Assembly (NCBI RefSeq): GCF_947497915.1
Contig: NZ_CANMIJ010000001.1
Location: 1,361,611 to 1,425,610, forward strand
DNA: 64,000 bases
Reading direction: 5' to 3'
Source: an uncultured Erythrobacter sp.
Lineage (GTDB): Bacteria > Pseudomonadota > Alphaproteobacteria > Sphingomonadales > Sphingomonadaceae
Part shown: positions 54,902 through 63,485 of the stretch, one piece after another
How positions within the stretch are numbered: the stretch's first letter is position 1
Layout of the letters: every line of letters begins with the position of its first letter
Program-made: the position numbers and the translations under genes
Notes under the pieces: model-generated
Database searches by the model: none
What the model saw: only the letters and a program-made list of their open reading frames with translations
Told to the model about the DNA's origin: nothing

Positions 54902-56233
54902 TTGCCAGCCCACACTTTTCATTCTTCTAATGCGCTTGGCGGGACAATTCGCGTTCCCGGCGACAAATCGATCAGCCATCGCGCGCTGATGTTTTCAGCT
55001 TTGGCGATTGGCGAAAGCACGATCGAGGGATTGTTAGAAGGCGAGGACGTGCTGGCGACCGCCGCTGCCATGCGGCAGCTAGGTGCGCAGATCGAGCGCG
55101 GCGATGACGGCATATGGCGCGTGAACGGCGCAGGCCTCGGCAGCCTGCTCGAGCCGAAACAGGCGCTGGATATGGGCAATTCCGGCACATCGACGCGGCT
55201 TTTGATGGGTTTGCTAGCCAGTCACGGTTTCAGCGCGACATTCACTGGAGATGCGAGTCTCTCGGGTCGTCCGATGAACCGCGTTATCGAGCCATTGAGC
55301 CAGATGGGTGCCCAGTTTGAGGCATCAAGTGGCGGTACCCTGCCCCTGATGCTGCGCGGCGCATCGCCAGCAGTCCCCATAAAGTACCGCCTTCCTGTGG
55401 CGAGCGCTCAGGTCAAAAGCGCGGTCTTGCTCGCTGGCCTCAACACGCCGGGCATAACCAGCGTGATTGAGCCGGTCGCGACCCGTGACCATACCGAGCG
55501 GATGCTGACCGGCTTTGGCGCGACGCTCGAGATTGGCGAGCAGGATGGTGCCGAAGGACCAGAGCGCATTATCTCGATCCACGGCGAAGCTGACCTTAAA
55601 CCCCAACATGTAATCGTGCCCAGTGATCCTTCCTCGGCTGCGTTCTTCATGGTGGCGGCTCTTATCATTCCCGGAAGTGATATCGTGATCGAGAATGTCG
55701 GGATGAATGACACCCGCGCAGGCATCGTTCATGCGCTCCGGCAGATGGGCGGCCAAATCGAAGAATTGAATGCCCGTGAAGTCGGCGGCGAGCCTGTCGC
55801 CGATCTCCGCGTCCGCCATTCGGCGCTAAAAGGCGCAGATATCGATCCCGCAATCGTACCGAGTATGGTGGACGAGTTTCCCGTCCTTTTCGTAGCGGCA
55901 GCTATGGCGGAGGGGACGACCCGCACGACTGGCCTCGAAGAATTGCGGGTCAAAGAAAGTGACCGGATTGCAACCATGGCGGCGGCGCTCACTTTGGCAG
56001 GTGCAAAAGTGGAAGAGCACGAAGACGGGCTGACAATTCAAGGCACAGGCGGCGAGCAACTGCGCGGCACACCGCAAGGCGCATCTGTCGAAACCAAACT
56101 GGACCACCGGATCGTAATGAGCATGGCCATCGCAGGGCTCGTCAGCCGCGATGGGGTGAGCGTGGACGACACCGCGCCGATTGCCACAAGCTTCCCCACT
56201 TTCATCGATTTGCTGACCGGAGCGGCGCGATGA
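54902..56233 (+). CDS. aroA: 3-phosphoshikimate 1-carboxyvinyltransferase (EPSP synthase)
   Basis: Sixth step of the shikimate pathway. The frame is open far upstream, but that part overlaps the zinc-ribbon gene on the other strand; TTG 54902 gives 443 aa and a natural start. VPGDKSISHRALMFSALAIG, GNSGTSTRLLMG, TGDASLSGRPMNRVIEPL, VASAQVKSAVLLAGLNTPG and EELRVKESDRI place it with the class II enzymes typified by CP4. Gly at residue 95 stands where, as I recall, CP4 has Ala. Followed by two small membrane genes, cmk and rpsA. Confidence 0.94.
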   Translation: MPAHTFHSSNALGGTIRVPGDKSISHRALMFSALAIGESTIEGLLEGEDVLATAAAMRQLGAQIERGDDGIWRVNGAGLGSLLEPKQALDMGNSGTSTRLLMGLLASHGFSATFTGDASLSGRPMNRVIEPLSQMGAQFEASSGGTLPLMLRGASPAVPIKYRLPVASAQVKSAVLLAGLNTPGITSVIEPVATRDHTERMLTGFGATLEIGEQDGAEGPERIISIHGEADLKPQHVIVPSDPSSAAFFMVAALIIPGSDIVIENVGMNDTRAGIVHALRQMGGQIEELNAREVGGEPVADLRVRHSALKGADIDPAIVPSMVDEFPVLFVAAAMAEGTTRTTGLEELRVKESDRIATMAAALTLAGAKVEEHEDGLTIQGTGGEQLRGTPQGASVETKLDHRIVMSMAIAGLVSRDGVSVDDTAPIATSFPTFIDLLTGAAR

Positions 56234-56499
56234 CTGAACTCGATATCTATAGCTATATCGGTTTTATCGGCACGGCCTGCATCATCGGCGCCTATGCATA
56301 TTTGACCTATGTCAACAAACCCAATCCCTATATCTTGCACGGCACCAACCTGACAGGTGCGGCATTGCTAACAGTTTCGCTGCTCGTGCACACCAATTGG
56401 CCAAGCCTGGTGCTCGAAGGATTTTGGGCCGCGATTGCGATTTTTGGCCTTGTTAAAGCTTTGCGCAGCAAAGCCGCCCGAGACAAACGCGAAGCGTGA
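56230..56499 (+). CDS. CBU_0592-like small membrane protein
   Basis: 89 aa; ATG 56230 overlaps the aroA stop (ATGA). Three hydrophobic segments (about 9-27, 37-54, 58-75), with YLTYVNKPNPYILHGTNLTG between the first two, which recalls the CBU_0592 family. Function unknown. Overlaps the next gene by GTGA. Confidence 0.8.
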   Translation: MTELDIYSYIGFIGTACIIGAYAYLTYVNKPNPYILHGTNLTGAALLTVSLLVHTNWPSLVLEGFWAAIAIFGLVKALRSKAARDKREA

Positions 56500-56705
56500 T
56501 CAAACGCCGAATCTTCACAGCTCTCGCCCTGCTCGCCTTCGCGATAGGATCGGTGCTGTATAGGAATGACGGCCAGTTCAACCTCGCCGAATTCGGTCTC
56601 AATTTGATCCTAGCGAGCATTGGTTTTCTCTTCCTCCATCACCGTTGGAAGCGTAAAGAAGCGCGCATAGTCACTCCGCAGAAAGCTCGGGACATTTTCT
56701 CATGA
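56496..56705 (+). CDS. Small two-helix membrane protein
   Basis: 69 aa from GTG 56496. Two hydrophobic segments (about 7-21 and 33-47) and a basic end (HHRWKRKEARIV). Its stop overlaps the cmk ATG. No family recognised; very short, but the two overlaps support a real gene. Confidence 0.65.
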   Translation: MIKRRIFTALALLAFAIGSVLYRNDGQFNLAEFGLNLILASIGFLFLHHRWKRKEARIVTPQKARDIFS

Positions 56706-57322
56706 TCATCGCTGTTGATGGCCCCACTGCTTCGGGCAAAGGCACAATCGCCAAAAAATTGGGCGAGCATTTCGGTGTGCCGCATCTCGACACTGGCTTG
56801 CTCTACCGCGCAGTGGGCCGCCAAGTCGCTCTGAACAGCGGCGACCCTGATGATGCAGCAGACGCGCTCGCCGCGTGTGATTTCGCAGACACCTTGCTGG
56901 AAGACGAAATCCTCCGTTCCGAAGAAACGGGCAGCATGGCAAGCCGTGTTTCTGTCCATCCCGATGTCAGAAAAGCTCTTTTCGAGCGTCAGCGCGCATT
57001 TGCAACGCAGCCCGGAGGTGCGGTATTGGATGGCCGCGATATCGGCAGCATCATCGCGCCTGACGCCGACGTGAAACTGTTCATCACCGCAAGCGTTCAA
57101 GAACGCGCCCGCCGCCGCTGGATGGAAATGACGGATCGCGGCATCGACGTGCAACTGGCTGATGTCGAAATCGATATCGCAGCCCGCGACGCGCGCGATA
57201 TTGGCCGCGCCGATGCTCCGTTAAAAGCCGCTGCGGACGCTCTTGTCATCGATACAACCAGCTTTAACCGCGAACAGGCGTTCGAAACCGTGCTCGAAGC
57301 GGTGCAAACCGCCCTCGCCTGA
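56702..57322 (+). CDS. cmk: Cytidylate kinase
   Basis: Phosphorylates CMP and dCMP. 206 aa. IIAVDGPTASGKGTIAKKLG is the P-loop; HLDTGLLYRAVGRQ, VLDGRDIGSIIAPDADVKLF and RARRRWMEM are family words. ATG overlaps the previous stop (ATGA). Upstream of rpsA, as in many bacteria. Confidence 0.96.
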   Translation: MIIAVDGPTASGKGTIAKKLGEHFGVPHLDTGLLYRAVGRQVALNSGDPDDAADALAACDFADTLLEDEILRSEETGSMASRVSVHPDVRKALFERQRAFATQPGGAVLDGRDIGSIIAPDADVKLFITASVQERARRRWMEMTDRGIDVQLADVEIDIAARDARDIGRADAPLKAAADALVIDTTSFNREQAFETVLEAVQTALA

Positions 57323-57506
57323 GCCGCTGCCTCACCAGCGAAATCGCTTGCCTTTGCACAGTAACTCGCATAGGCGCGCGCACGTTCTCGACATCAATTC
57401 GGTAGACAGAACCTTTGCGGCGGCATTCGGCCTCGCAGAGACATTCGGCCTCTTGCCCTGTTAGCCCACGCAATCGTGCGGGGGAGACAGATTAAGACCC
57501 CGGAAT

Positions 57507-57560
57507 GAGCGATGCTCAAAACCGGTGGCCGGTAGCAAAACGAAAATAGGATTATTCCTA
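57507..57560 (+). promoter_or_regulatory. Structured rpsA leader; ribosome-binding site in a hairpin
   Basis: Two small hairpins, GAGC-GAT-GCTC (57507-57517) and ACCGG-TGG-CCGGT (57521-57533), then TAGGA-TTAT-TCCTA (57547-57560). The last one buries the only Shine-Dalgarno-like AGGA before ATG 57563. It fits translational control of S1, which is autoregulated in other bacteria. The rest of the 240-base gap has an 11-base direct repeat (CATTCGGCCTC at 57424 and 57442) and no ORF I can support. Confidence 0.5.
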
Positions 57561-57562
57561 CT

Positions 57563-59272
57563 ATGGCGACATCGCCCAACCCAACGCGCGACGATTTTGA
57601 AGCGCTTCTTAACGAACAACTCGGCGGTGCCGGCAACGAAGGCTTTGAAGGCCGCGTTGTAAAAGGCACCGTAACCTCGATCGAAGCCGGCATGGCTGTC
57701 ATCGACGTTGGCCTCAAATCCGAAGGCCGCATCAACCTCAAAGAATTCACCCGCGGCGAAGAAGACCACGGTCTTGAAGTCGGCAGCGAAGTCGAAGTTT
57801 ACGTCGACCGCGTCGAAAACGCCGACGGCGAAGCAATGCTCAGCCGTGACCGCGCCCGCCGCGAAGCCGCTTGGGACAAGCTTGAAAACGAGTTTGGCGA
57901 AAGCGCCCGCGTTGAAGGCCGTATCTTCGGCCGCGTCAAAGGCGGCTTTACAGTCGACCTCGACGGCGCCGTTGCCTTCCTGCCTGGTTCGCAGGTCGAC
58001 ATCCGCCCAGTTCGCGATGTGACCCCTCTGATGGATATGCCGCAGCCATTCCAGATCCTGAAAATGGATCGCCGCCGCGGCAACATCGTGGTTTCGCGCC
58101 GCGCTGTCCTCGAAGAGACACGCGCAGAACAGCGCAGCGAGCTGATCGACAAGCTGGCCGAAGGTCAGGTTATCGAAGGCGTCGTGAAAAACATCACCGA
58201 TTACGGTGCATTTGTTGATCTCGGCGGTATCGACGGCCTCCTGCACGTCACCGATATGAGCTACAAGCGGGTCAACCACCCGAGCGAAATCATCGAAATC
58301 GGTCAGACTGTTAAAGTTCAGATCGTCCGCATCAACGCCGATACACAGCGCATCAGCCTTGGTATGAAACAGCTCGAAAGCGATCCATGGGATGGCGTCG
58401 CGGCCAAATACCCAGTGGGTGCGAAACTTTCTGGTACAGTCACCAATATCACCGAATATGGTGCGTTTGTTGAACTGGAAGCTGGCATCGAAGGCCTCGT
58501 CCACGTTTCAGAAATGAGCTGGACCAAAAAGAACGTCCACCCTGGCAAAATCGTTTCGACCAGCCAGGAAGTCGAAGTTCTCGTCCTCGAAGTCGACAGC
58601 GAGAAGCGTCGCATCTCGCTTGGCCTCAAGCAGGCTCAGCGCAACCCGTGGGACGAGTTCGCCGAGAAATTCCCAGTCGGCGCCGAAGTCAACGGCGAAG
58701 TCAAGAACGCGACCGAATTCGGTCTGTTCATCGGCCTCGACGGCGATGTCGACGGCATGGTCCACATGTCGGATATCGCATGGGGCATCTCGGGCGAAGA
58801 CGCATTGGCGCTCCACCGCAAGGGTGAAGAAGTCAAAGCTGTTGTTCTCGACGTCGACGTCGAAAAAGAGCGCATCAGCCTCGGCATGAAGCAGCTTGAG
58901 AAAGGCGCACCGACAGAAGCAGGCGCAGCCGCAGCTGGCTCGCTTCGCAAGAACCAGGTTGTCACCGTATCGATCCTCGAAGTTCGCGATGGCGGCCTCG
59001 AAGTTCAGGTGGGCGACGATGGCGCAACCGGCTTTATCAAGCGTTCGGATCTCGGCCGTGACCGTGACGAGCAACGTCCTGACCGTTTCCAGGTTGGCGG
59101 CAAAGTCGACGCGATGGTTATCGGTTTCGACCGTTCGAAAAAGCCAAACTTCTCGATCAAGGCGCGTCAAATCGCCGAAGAGAAAGAAGCAGTGCAGCAG
59201 TTCGGTTCGTCCGACAGCGGCGCATCGCTCGGCGACATCCTTGGCGAAGCTCTCAAGAAGAGCGACGACTAA
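57563..59272 (+). CDS. rpsA: 30S ribosomal protein S1
   Basis: 569 aa, normal. Six S1 RNA-binding repeats can be followed: VVKGTVTSIEAGMAVIDVGL, VEGRIFGRVKGGFTVDLDG, IEGVVKNITDYGAFVDLGG, LSGTVTNITEYGAFVELEAG, VNGEVKNATEFGLFIGLDG and VVTVSILEVRDGGLEVQVG. Binds mRNA and helps initiation on weak ribosome-binding sites. Confidence 0.97.
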   Translation: MATSPNPTRDDFEALLNEQLGGAGNEGFEGRVVKGTVTSIEAGMAVIDVGLKSEGRINLKEFTRGEEDHGLEVGSEVEVYVDRVENADGEAMLSRDRARREAAWDKLENEFGESARVEGRIFGRVKGGFTVDLDGAVAFLPGSQVDIRPVRDVTPLMDMPQPFQILKMDRRRGNIVVSRRAVLEETRAEQRSELIDKLAEGQVIEGVVKNITDYGAFVDLGGIDGLLHVTDMSYKRVNHPSEIIEIGQTVKVQIVRINADTQRISLGMKQLESDPWDGVAAKYPVGAKLSGTVTNITEYGAFVELEAGIEGLVHVSEMSWTKKNVHPGKIVSTSQEVEVLVLEVDSEKRRISLGLKQAQRNPWDEFAEKFPVGAEVNGEVKNATEFGLFIGLDGDVDGMVHMSDIAWGISGEDALALHRKGEEVKAVVLDVDVEKERISLGMKQLEKGAPTEAGAAAAGSLRKNQVVTVSILEVRDGGLEVQVGDDGATGFIKRSDLGRDRDEQRPDRFQVGGKVDAMVIGFDRSKKPNFSIKARQIAEEKEAVQQFGSSDSGASLGDILGEALKKSDD

Positions 59273-59280
59273 TCGAGTTG

Positions 59281-59302
59281 GGCTCGCCCATCCGGGCGAG
59301 CC
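59281..59302 (+). repeat. Hairpin just after rpsA
   Basis: Perfect 9-base stem GGCTCGCCC / GGGCGAGCC with an ATCC loop, 8 bases after the rpsA stop and without a T-run. Another short palindrome, GACACC-TAC-GGTGTC, follows at 59362-59376. May protect the 3' end of the mRNA. Confidence 0.5.
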
Positions 59303-59387
59303 TGCTCGGCGCTGTTCCTCCGCTACGCTATGGGCGCCTGCGGACGGCCAGTCGGCCTTGCGACACCTACGGTGTCGAATTGGGTAG

Positions 59388-59427
59388 AGAAAAGGCCCGG
59401 CTGCTTCGGTGCAGTCGGGCCTTTTCT
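59388..59427 (+). terminator. Intrinsic terminator of the rpsA transcript
   Basis: 17-base stem (AGAAAAGGCCCGGCTGC with GCAGTCGGGCCTTTTCT, one G-T pair) and a TTCGGT loop; the T-rich 3' arm works as the U-tract. Lies just before gloB. Confidence 0.85.
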
Positions 59428-59456
59428 ATTGCGCGAAGTAATCTACACTGCGCCCC

Positions 59457-60212
59457 ATGCTTACTGTCCATCAATTCCCGTGCCTGTCCGACAATTACGG
59501 ATTTCTCCTCCACGATCCGGCCAGCGGCGAGACCGCTGCGATCGATACGCCTGATGCCAAAGAGTATCTGAAACAGGCCGAGGCCAAGGGGTGGACCATC
59601 ACCCACATCTGGAACACCCACTGGCATCCTGATCATGCAGGCGGCAACGCGGATATTGTCGCGGCATCCGGCGCCAAAGTGATTGCGCCAAAAGAGGTCG
59701 AGAAATTGTCTGCCATCGACACCGAAGTGAGCCACGGCGACACGGTGACGCTCGGCGCAATCACAGCACACGTGATTGACGTGTCGGGCCACACGAACGG
59801 CCACATCGCGTTCCACCTGCCCGAAGCGGACATTGCCTTTGTCGGCGATAGCGTCTTTGCGCTTGGTTGCGGCCGCATGTTCGAAGGGACTGCCCCGCAA
59901 TTTTGGTCCAGCCTTGAGCGGGTGAAAGCCTTGCCCGCTGACACCACACTTTACTGCGCGCATGAATACACCGCGGCCAATGCCAGATTCGCGCTCCATG
60001 CCGATCCTGATAATTCCGCACTTCAGGAATATGTTGCCGAGATCACGGCCAAGCGCGAACGAGACGAACCGACGGTTCCGACGCGATTGGGCCGCGAGCT
60101 TGAGACCAACCCTTTTCTAAGGGCCGATAACCCTGCCCTAATGGCCAAGTGGGGCGGCACAGAGCCTCATGAGACCTTCGCAGCACTGCGAGCCGCCAAG
60201 GACAGCTTCTAA
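59457..60212 (+). CDS. gloB: Hydroxyacylglutathione hydrolase (glyoxalase II)
   Basis: Second step of methylglyoxal detoxification. 251 aa metallo-beta-lactamase fold: NTHWHPDHAGGN (THxHxDH), VSGHTNGHIAFHL, FVGDSVFALGCGRMFEG and CAHEYTAANARFA, then the C-terminal glyoxalase II domain. Follows the rpsA terminator. Confidence 0.95.
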   Translation: MLTVHQFPCLSDNYGFLLHDPASGETAAIDTPDAKEYLKQAEAKGWTITHIWNTHWHPDHAGGNADIVAASGAKVIAPKEVEKLSAIDTEVSHGDTVTLGAITAHVIDVSGHTNGHIAFHLPEADIAFVGDSVFALGCGRMFEGTAPQFWSSLERVKALPADTTLYCAHEYTAANARFALHADPDNSALQEYVAEITAKRERDEPTVPTRLGRELETNPFLRADNPALMAKWGGTEPHETFAALRAAKDSF

Positions 60213-60216
60213 GCTT

Positions 60217-61197
60217 ATGAAGGCGCTCAGGGTTGAAAGCCTGTCAGACGACCTATCCGGCACGCGCTTGGTCGATATTGCGAAACCTGCGCGCGGCAAA
60301 GGTGAAGTGCTGGTCCGTGTCAGAGCTGCTTCGCTCAACTTTCCAGACCTGCTGATGACGCAGGGCAAGTATCAGTTCAAACCGGACGTGCCCTTCACAA
60401 GCGGCCTCGAAATGGCGGGCGAAGTGATCGAGGCTGGGCCCGATAGCGCTTTTGCCGTGGGGGACTGCGTGATGGGCGGCAACAAAACAGGTGCCTTTGC
60501 CGATATCGCCGCTGTTCCCGAACGCGGCCTGTCACCTATGCCGGCAGGTCTCGATTTCACATCGGCTGCAGCCTTAGGTGCGGCCTACTCGACCGCCTAT
60601 ACAGGATTGATCGAACTCTGCGGCTTAAAGCCGGGCCAGTGGGTTCTGGTGCACGGCGCGAGCGGGGGAGTTGGGCTGGCTGCGGTTGATTTGGCAAAGT
60701 CACTCGGCGCAAAAGTGATCGCGACAACGGGCGTGGAAGCGAAACGGGATGGCATCGCCGCACTCTATGAACCCGACGCGGTGATCGTGGCAGAGGGCCG
60801 TTTCAGAGAACAAGTTCAGGCAATCACCGGCGGCGATCTGTGCGGCATCGTGTTTGACCCCGTTGGCGGAGATATCTTCGACGAATCCACTCGGTGCGTC
60901 GCCTTTGCAGGAAAGCTGGTTGTCGTTGGCTTTACGAGCGGACGGATCGCTGATGTCGCAACCAACATCCCCCTCATCAAAGGTTTTTCGATCGTCGGCC
61001 TGCGCGCCGGAGAATATGCGCGCCGTTTTCCTGAACGAGGCGCAGCGATCAACGCTGCCATCGCGAAACTAGCAAAGGACGGGCAGATCAAACCCGCAAT
61101 AGACCGCGTGCTGCCGCTAAGCGCGTGGCGGGAAGGCTTTCAAGCCATGGCAAATCGTGAGCTGGTGGGCAAAGTTGTGTTCGAACCCAGCGGCTAA
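60217..61197 (+). CDS. NAD(P)H:quinone oxidoreductase (zeta-crystallin type)
   Basis: 326 aa from ATG 60217, four bases after gloB; the frame is open to 60169 inside gloB. Medium-chain reductase without structural zinc: VRVRAASLNFPDLLMTQGKY, ALGAAYSTAYTGLIELCGLK, VLVHGASGGVGLAAVDLAKS (cofactor turn). Likely reduces quinones or enones. Confidence 0.9.
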   Translation: MKALRVESLSDDLSGTRLVDIAKPARGKGEVLVRVRAASLNFPDLLMTQGKYQFKPDVPFTSGLEMAGEVIEAGPDSAFAVGDCVMGGNKTGAFADIAAVPERGLSPMPAGLDFTSAAALGAAYSTAYTGLIELCGLKPGQWVLVHGASGGVGLAAVDLAKSLGAKVIATTGVEAKRDGIAALYEPDAVIVAEGRFREQVQAITGGDLCGIVFDPVGGDIFDESTRCVAFAGKLVVVGFTSGRIADVATNIPLIKGFSIVGLRAGEYARRFPERGAAINAAIAKLAKDGQIKPAIDRVLPLSAWREGFQAMANRELVGKVVFEPSG

Positions 61198-61215
61198 GCT
61201 GATCCAGAAACAAGA

Positions 61216-61239
61216 AGGGCGGCCCCTGCGGACCGCCCT
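61216..61239. terminator. Hairpin between the oxidoreductase and atpF
   Basis: AGGGCGG pairs with CCGCCCT, with two more pairs after one mismatch. It lies between the convergent genes and may stop both transcripts; no long T-run on either side. Confidence 0.55.
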
Positions 61240-61269
61240 CCCCTAATTCGATTTGAAATCCGGCTTTGC

Positions 61270-61800
61270 TTAGAGCGACCCGATCACTTCGTCTGCCAGC
61301 TTGGCATCGGCTTCGCTGCTGTGACGGTCTGCGATCAAAGTTTTGGATGCCGATGCGGCAGCTTCGACAGCTTTCGCTTTCACGCCAGCAATCGCATCAC
61401 GCTCTGCGGCGGCAATCTTGTCTTCGGCCATTTTCTTGCGGCGTTTGACCATCGCTTCGCCATCGGCTTTCGCCTTATCGAGGATCGCGTCAGCTTCACG
61501 CTGGGCGCCTTCCATCATTTTCTCGGCGTCTTGCTCTGCCGAAGCGATCTTTTGCGCATATTCATCGCGCAATGTCTCTGCTTCCGCGCGGAGTGCCTTG
61601 GCTTCATCGAGCTGTTGCTTAATCTCGGCAATTTTGGTGTCGAGGCCGCCGGTGATCAGACCGGGGACTTTCTTCCATACGAAGACACCGATCAGCACCA
61701 GCATCGCCAGCGAAACCCACTGGTAATCCTCAACGCCAAAAGCCGCCGGAACAGCTTTGCCATCTTCGGCAGCGGCCAGAATGGTCAAAATATCAGGCAT
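61270..61800 (-). CDS. atpF: ATP synthase F0 subunit b
   Basis: 176 aa. One N-terminal membrane segment (VSLAMLVLIGVFVWKKVPGL), then a long charged helix (RAEAETLRDEYAQKIASAEQ and on) that forms the stator stalk. Overlaps the b' gene by eight bases. Last gene of this F0 operon; the F1 genes are not in the window. Confidence 0.93.
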   Translation of the reverse strand: MPDILTILAAAEDGKAVPAAFGVEDYQWVSLAMLVLIGVFVWKKVPGLITGGLDTKIAEIKQQLDEAKALRAEAETLRDEYAQKIASAEQDAEKMMEGAQREADAILDKAKADGEAMVKRRKKMAEDKIAAAERDAIAGVKAKAVEAAASASKTLIADRHSSEADAKLADEVIGSL

Positions 61801-62287
61801 TGGTGAGAGCCTTCTTTACCGCGGCACGCGCTGTGCGCTTGTCGACTTTTTCGCCTGACAGGCGCGAGACGATGTCCTGCGTTGCTTCGGCGGCGACGCC
61901 TTCAATCTCTGCCATCGCGCTGACGCGGGCGGCTTCGATTTCGGCTTCAGCTTCGGAGAGTTTCGTGTCGAGACGCTTTTGCGCGCTCGCCAGCTTCTTC
62001 TCATTCGATGCCGCCGCTTTCGCTTTGGCTTCAGCGATCAGAGACTGGGCCGCAGCGCGATTTTCATTCTCGCGCTCACGCCATGCCTCTTCCTGATCGT
62101 CGGCCGCGTCACGGGCCGCCTGAGCAGCAGCCAGATCGTCTTTGATCTGATTGTCGCGCAGTTCGACCGTACCCATCACTTTGGGCACCATACCGCGTCC
62201 GATGACGAAGAATGTGATGCCGAAAAAGATCAGAGTCCAGAAAACCTGGCTCGACCAGAATTCGGGCAATTGGGCTATCTGAGGCAT
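61793..62287 (-). CDS. atpF': ATP synthase F0 subunit b'
   Basis: 164 aa. Membrane segment FWTLIFFGITFFVIGRGMVP, then an Ala/Glu/Lys-rich helix. Pairs with b as a heterodimeric stator, typical of Alphaproteobacteria. Preceded by a hairpin in the 88-base gap after atpE. Confidence 0.93.
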   Translation of the reverse strand: MPQIAQLPEFWSSQVFWTLIFFGITFFVIGRGMVPKVMGTVELRDNQIKDDLAAAQAARDAADDQEEAWRERENENRAAAQSLIAEAKAKAAASNEKKLASAQKRLDTKLSEAEAEIEAARVSAMAEIEGVAAEATQDIVSRLSGEKVDKRTARAAVKKALTNA

Positions 62288-62309
62288 GGGCCGGGTCCGA
62301 AGCTTGCTA

Positions 62310-62357
62310 GAATAAAAGAGATAAACGGGCCGGCTGACACAAGTGCCCGCCAGCCCG
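62310..62357 (-). promoter_or_regulatory. Hairpin and T-rich stretch between atpE and atpF'
   Basis: On the minus strand CGGGCTGGC (62357-62349) pairs with GCCGGCCCG (62334-62326), one G-T pair, followed by TTTATCTCTTTTATTC. It looks like a partial terminator or an mRNA-end stabiliser within the operon. It could raise the c-subunit yield relative to b and b'. Confidence 0.55.
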
Positions 62358-62375
62358 CAAAATCAGATCAGTCGA

Positions 62376-62603
62376 TTAGGCGACGAAGATCAGGATCATC
62401 GCAACGACGAACGCCAGCAGGCCGAGAAGCTCGGCTGCGGCGAAGCCGATGAACAAACGACCCTGTTGGCCATCAGCTGCGCCAGGATTGCGCAGTGCGC
62501 TTTCGAGGAACGAACCAAAGACGTTACCCACGCCGATGGCTGCCATACCGGCACCGATTGCTGCAAGGCCTGCGCCTACGAGCTTGGCTGCTTCTGCTTC
62601 CAT
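62376..62603 (-). CDS. atpE: ATP synthase F0 subunit c
   Basis: 75 aa. Two membrane helices around a polar loop (SALRNPGAADGQQG). The ion-carrying Glu is in the second helix (FAAAELLGLLAFVVAM), so a proton type is expected. Forms the rotor ring. Confidence 0.96.
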   Translation of the reverse strand: MEAEAAKLVGAGLAAIGAGMAAIGVGNVFGSFLESALRNPGAADGQQGRLFIGFAAAELLGLLAFVVAMILIFVA

Positions 62604-62652
62604 GATAAAAACTCCTTGAAAATCAAAACTATTGGAATGGAATTAAGTGAAC

Positions 62653-63444
62653 TCAGTGAAGGTGCTCTGCGTCGTTGATATACAGCGACGTTAGCAGAGC
62701 GAAAACATATGCCTGAATGCCTGCGACCAGAATTTCCAGCGCGCTGATGGCGATCATCAATGCAAAACTTGGAACGGCCACAATCACGCTCGTCATCGCG
62801 CCGGCATTGATGCCGTCGATCACGAAGCTGGACAGAACTTTCAAAAGAACGTGTCCCGCCATCATCGCCACGAACAAACGCAGAGCTAGGCTGAATGGGC
62901 GGATCAGGAACGAGAAGAACTCGATCAGCGCAATCGGCAAAACCATCGGCGCCGGGGTGCCGTGCGGTACGAACAACGTGAAGAATTTGATGCCGTGCTT
63001 CCAAAAGCCAACGATCAGAACAATCGAGAAGCTGAGCACAGCGAGAACACCGGTCACCGTAAAGTGGCTGGTGAAGGTGAACGGGTGGAGACCCAAAACA
63101 CCAATTGGGAGCAGGCCAAGAAGGTTTGCAAAGAGGATAAACATAAACAAGCTAAAGATGTAGGACACATATTTGCGTCCCTCTTTGCCTACGTTCGCTT
63201 CCAACATGTCATCGATAAAGCCGGTGAAGCTTTCGACGGCCATTTGCCAACGGCCAGGCACCAGCTCACGCTTCATCCCGCCAGCCACAAACGCCCACAG
63301 CAGGACGACCGTGATGGCCATCCACAGCGCGGAGTTGGTGAACGCGATGTTGAAACCTTCGGCCAACGACCAGTTCTCCGAACCGAATACCGGCTCGATG
63401 AGGAACTGCTTCATCGGATCGACTTTTGCCTGTTCGGCTGCCAC
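62653..63444 (-). CDS. atpB: ATP synthase F0 subunit a
   Basis: 263 aa with five to six membrane helices. LFMFILFANLLGLLPIG and FFSFLIRPFSLALRLFVAMM hold the key Arg facing the rotor; ILVAGIQAYVFALLTSLYI is the usual end. Forms the proton channel with c. Confidence 0.96.
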   Translation of the reverse strand: MAAEQAKVDPMKQFLIEPVFGSENWSLAEGFNIAFTNSALWMAITVVLLWAFVAGGMKRELVPGRWQMAVESFTGFIDDMLEANVGKEGRKYVSYIFSLFMFILFANLLGLLPIGVLGLHPFTFTSHFTVTGVLAVLSFSIVLIVGFWKHGIKFFTLFVPHGTPAPMVLPIALIEFFSFLIRPFSLALRLFVAMMAGHVLLKVLSSFVIDGINAGAMTSVIVAVPSFALMIAISALEILVAGIQAYVFALLTSLYINDAEHLH

Positions 63445-63485
63445 TTTTGGTCGGTCCCTAAATTAAGTTGCGGCGAAAACTCTGG

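Noticed and set aside
57461..58504. 347-aa frame antisense to rpsA
   Set aside because: Shadow of a GC-rich gene with strong codon bias; no domain and no ribosome-binding site.
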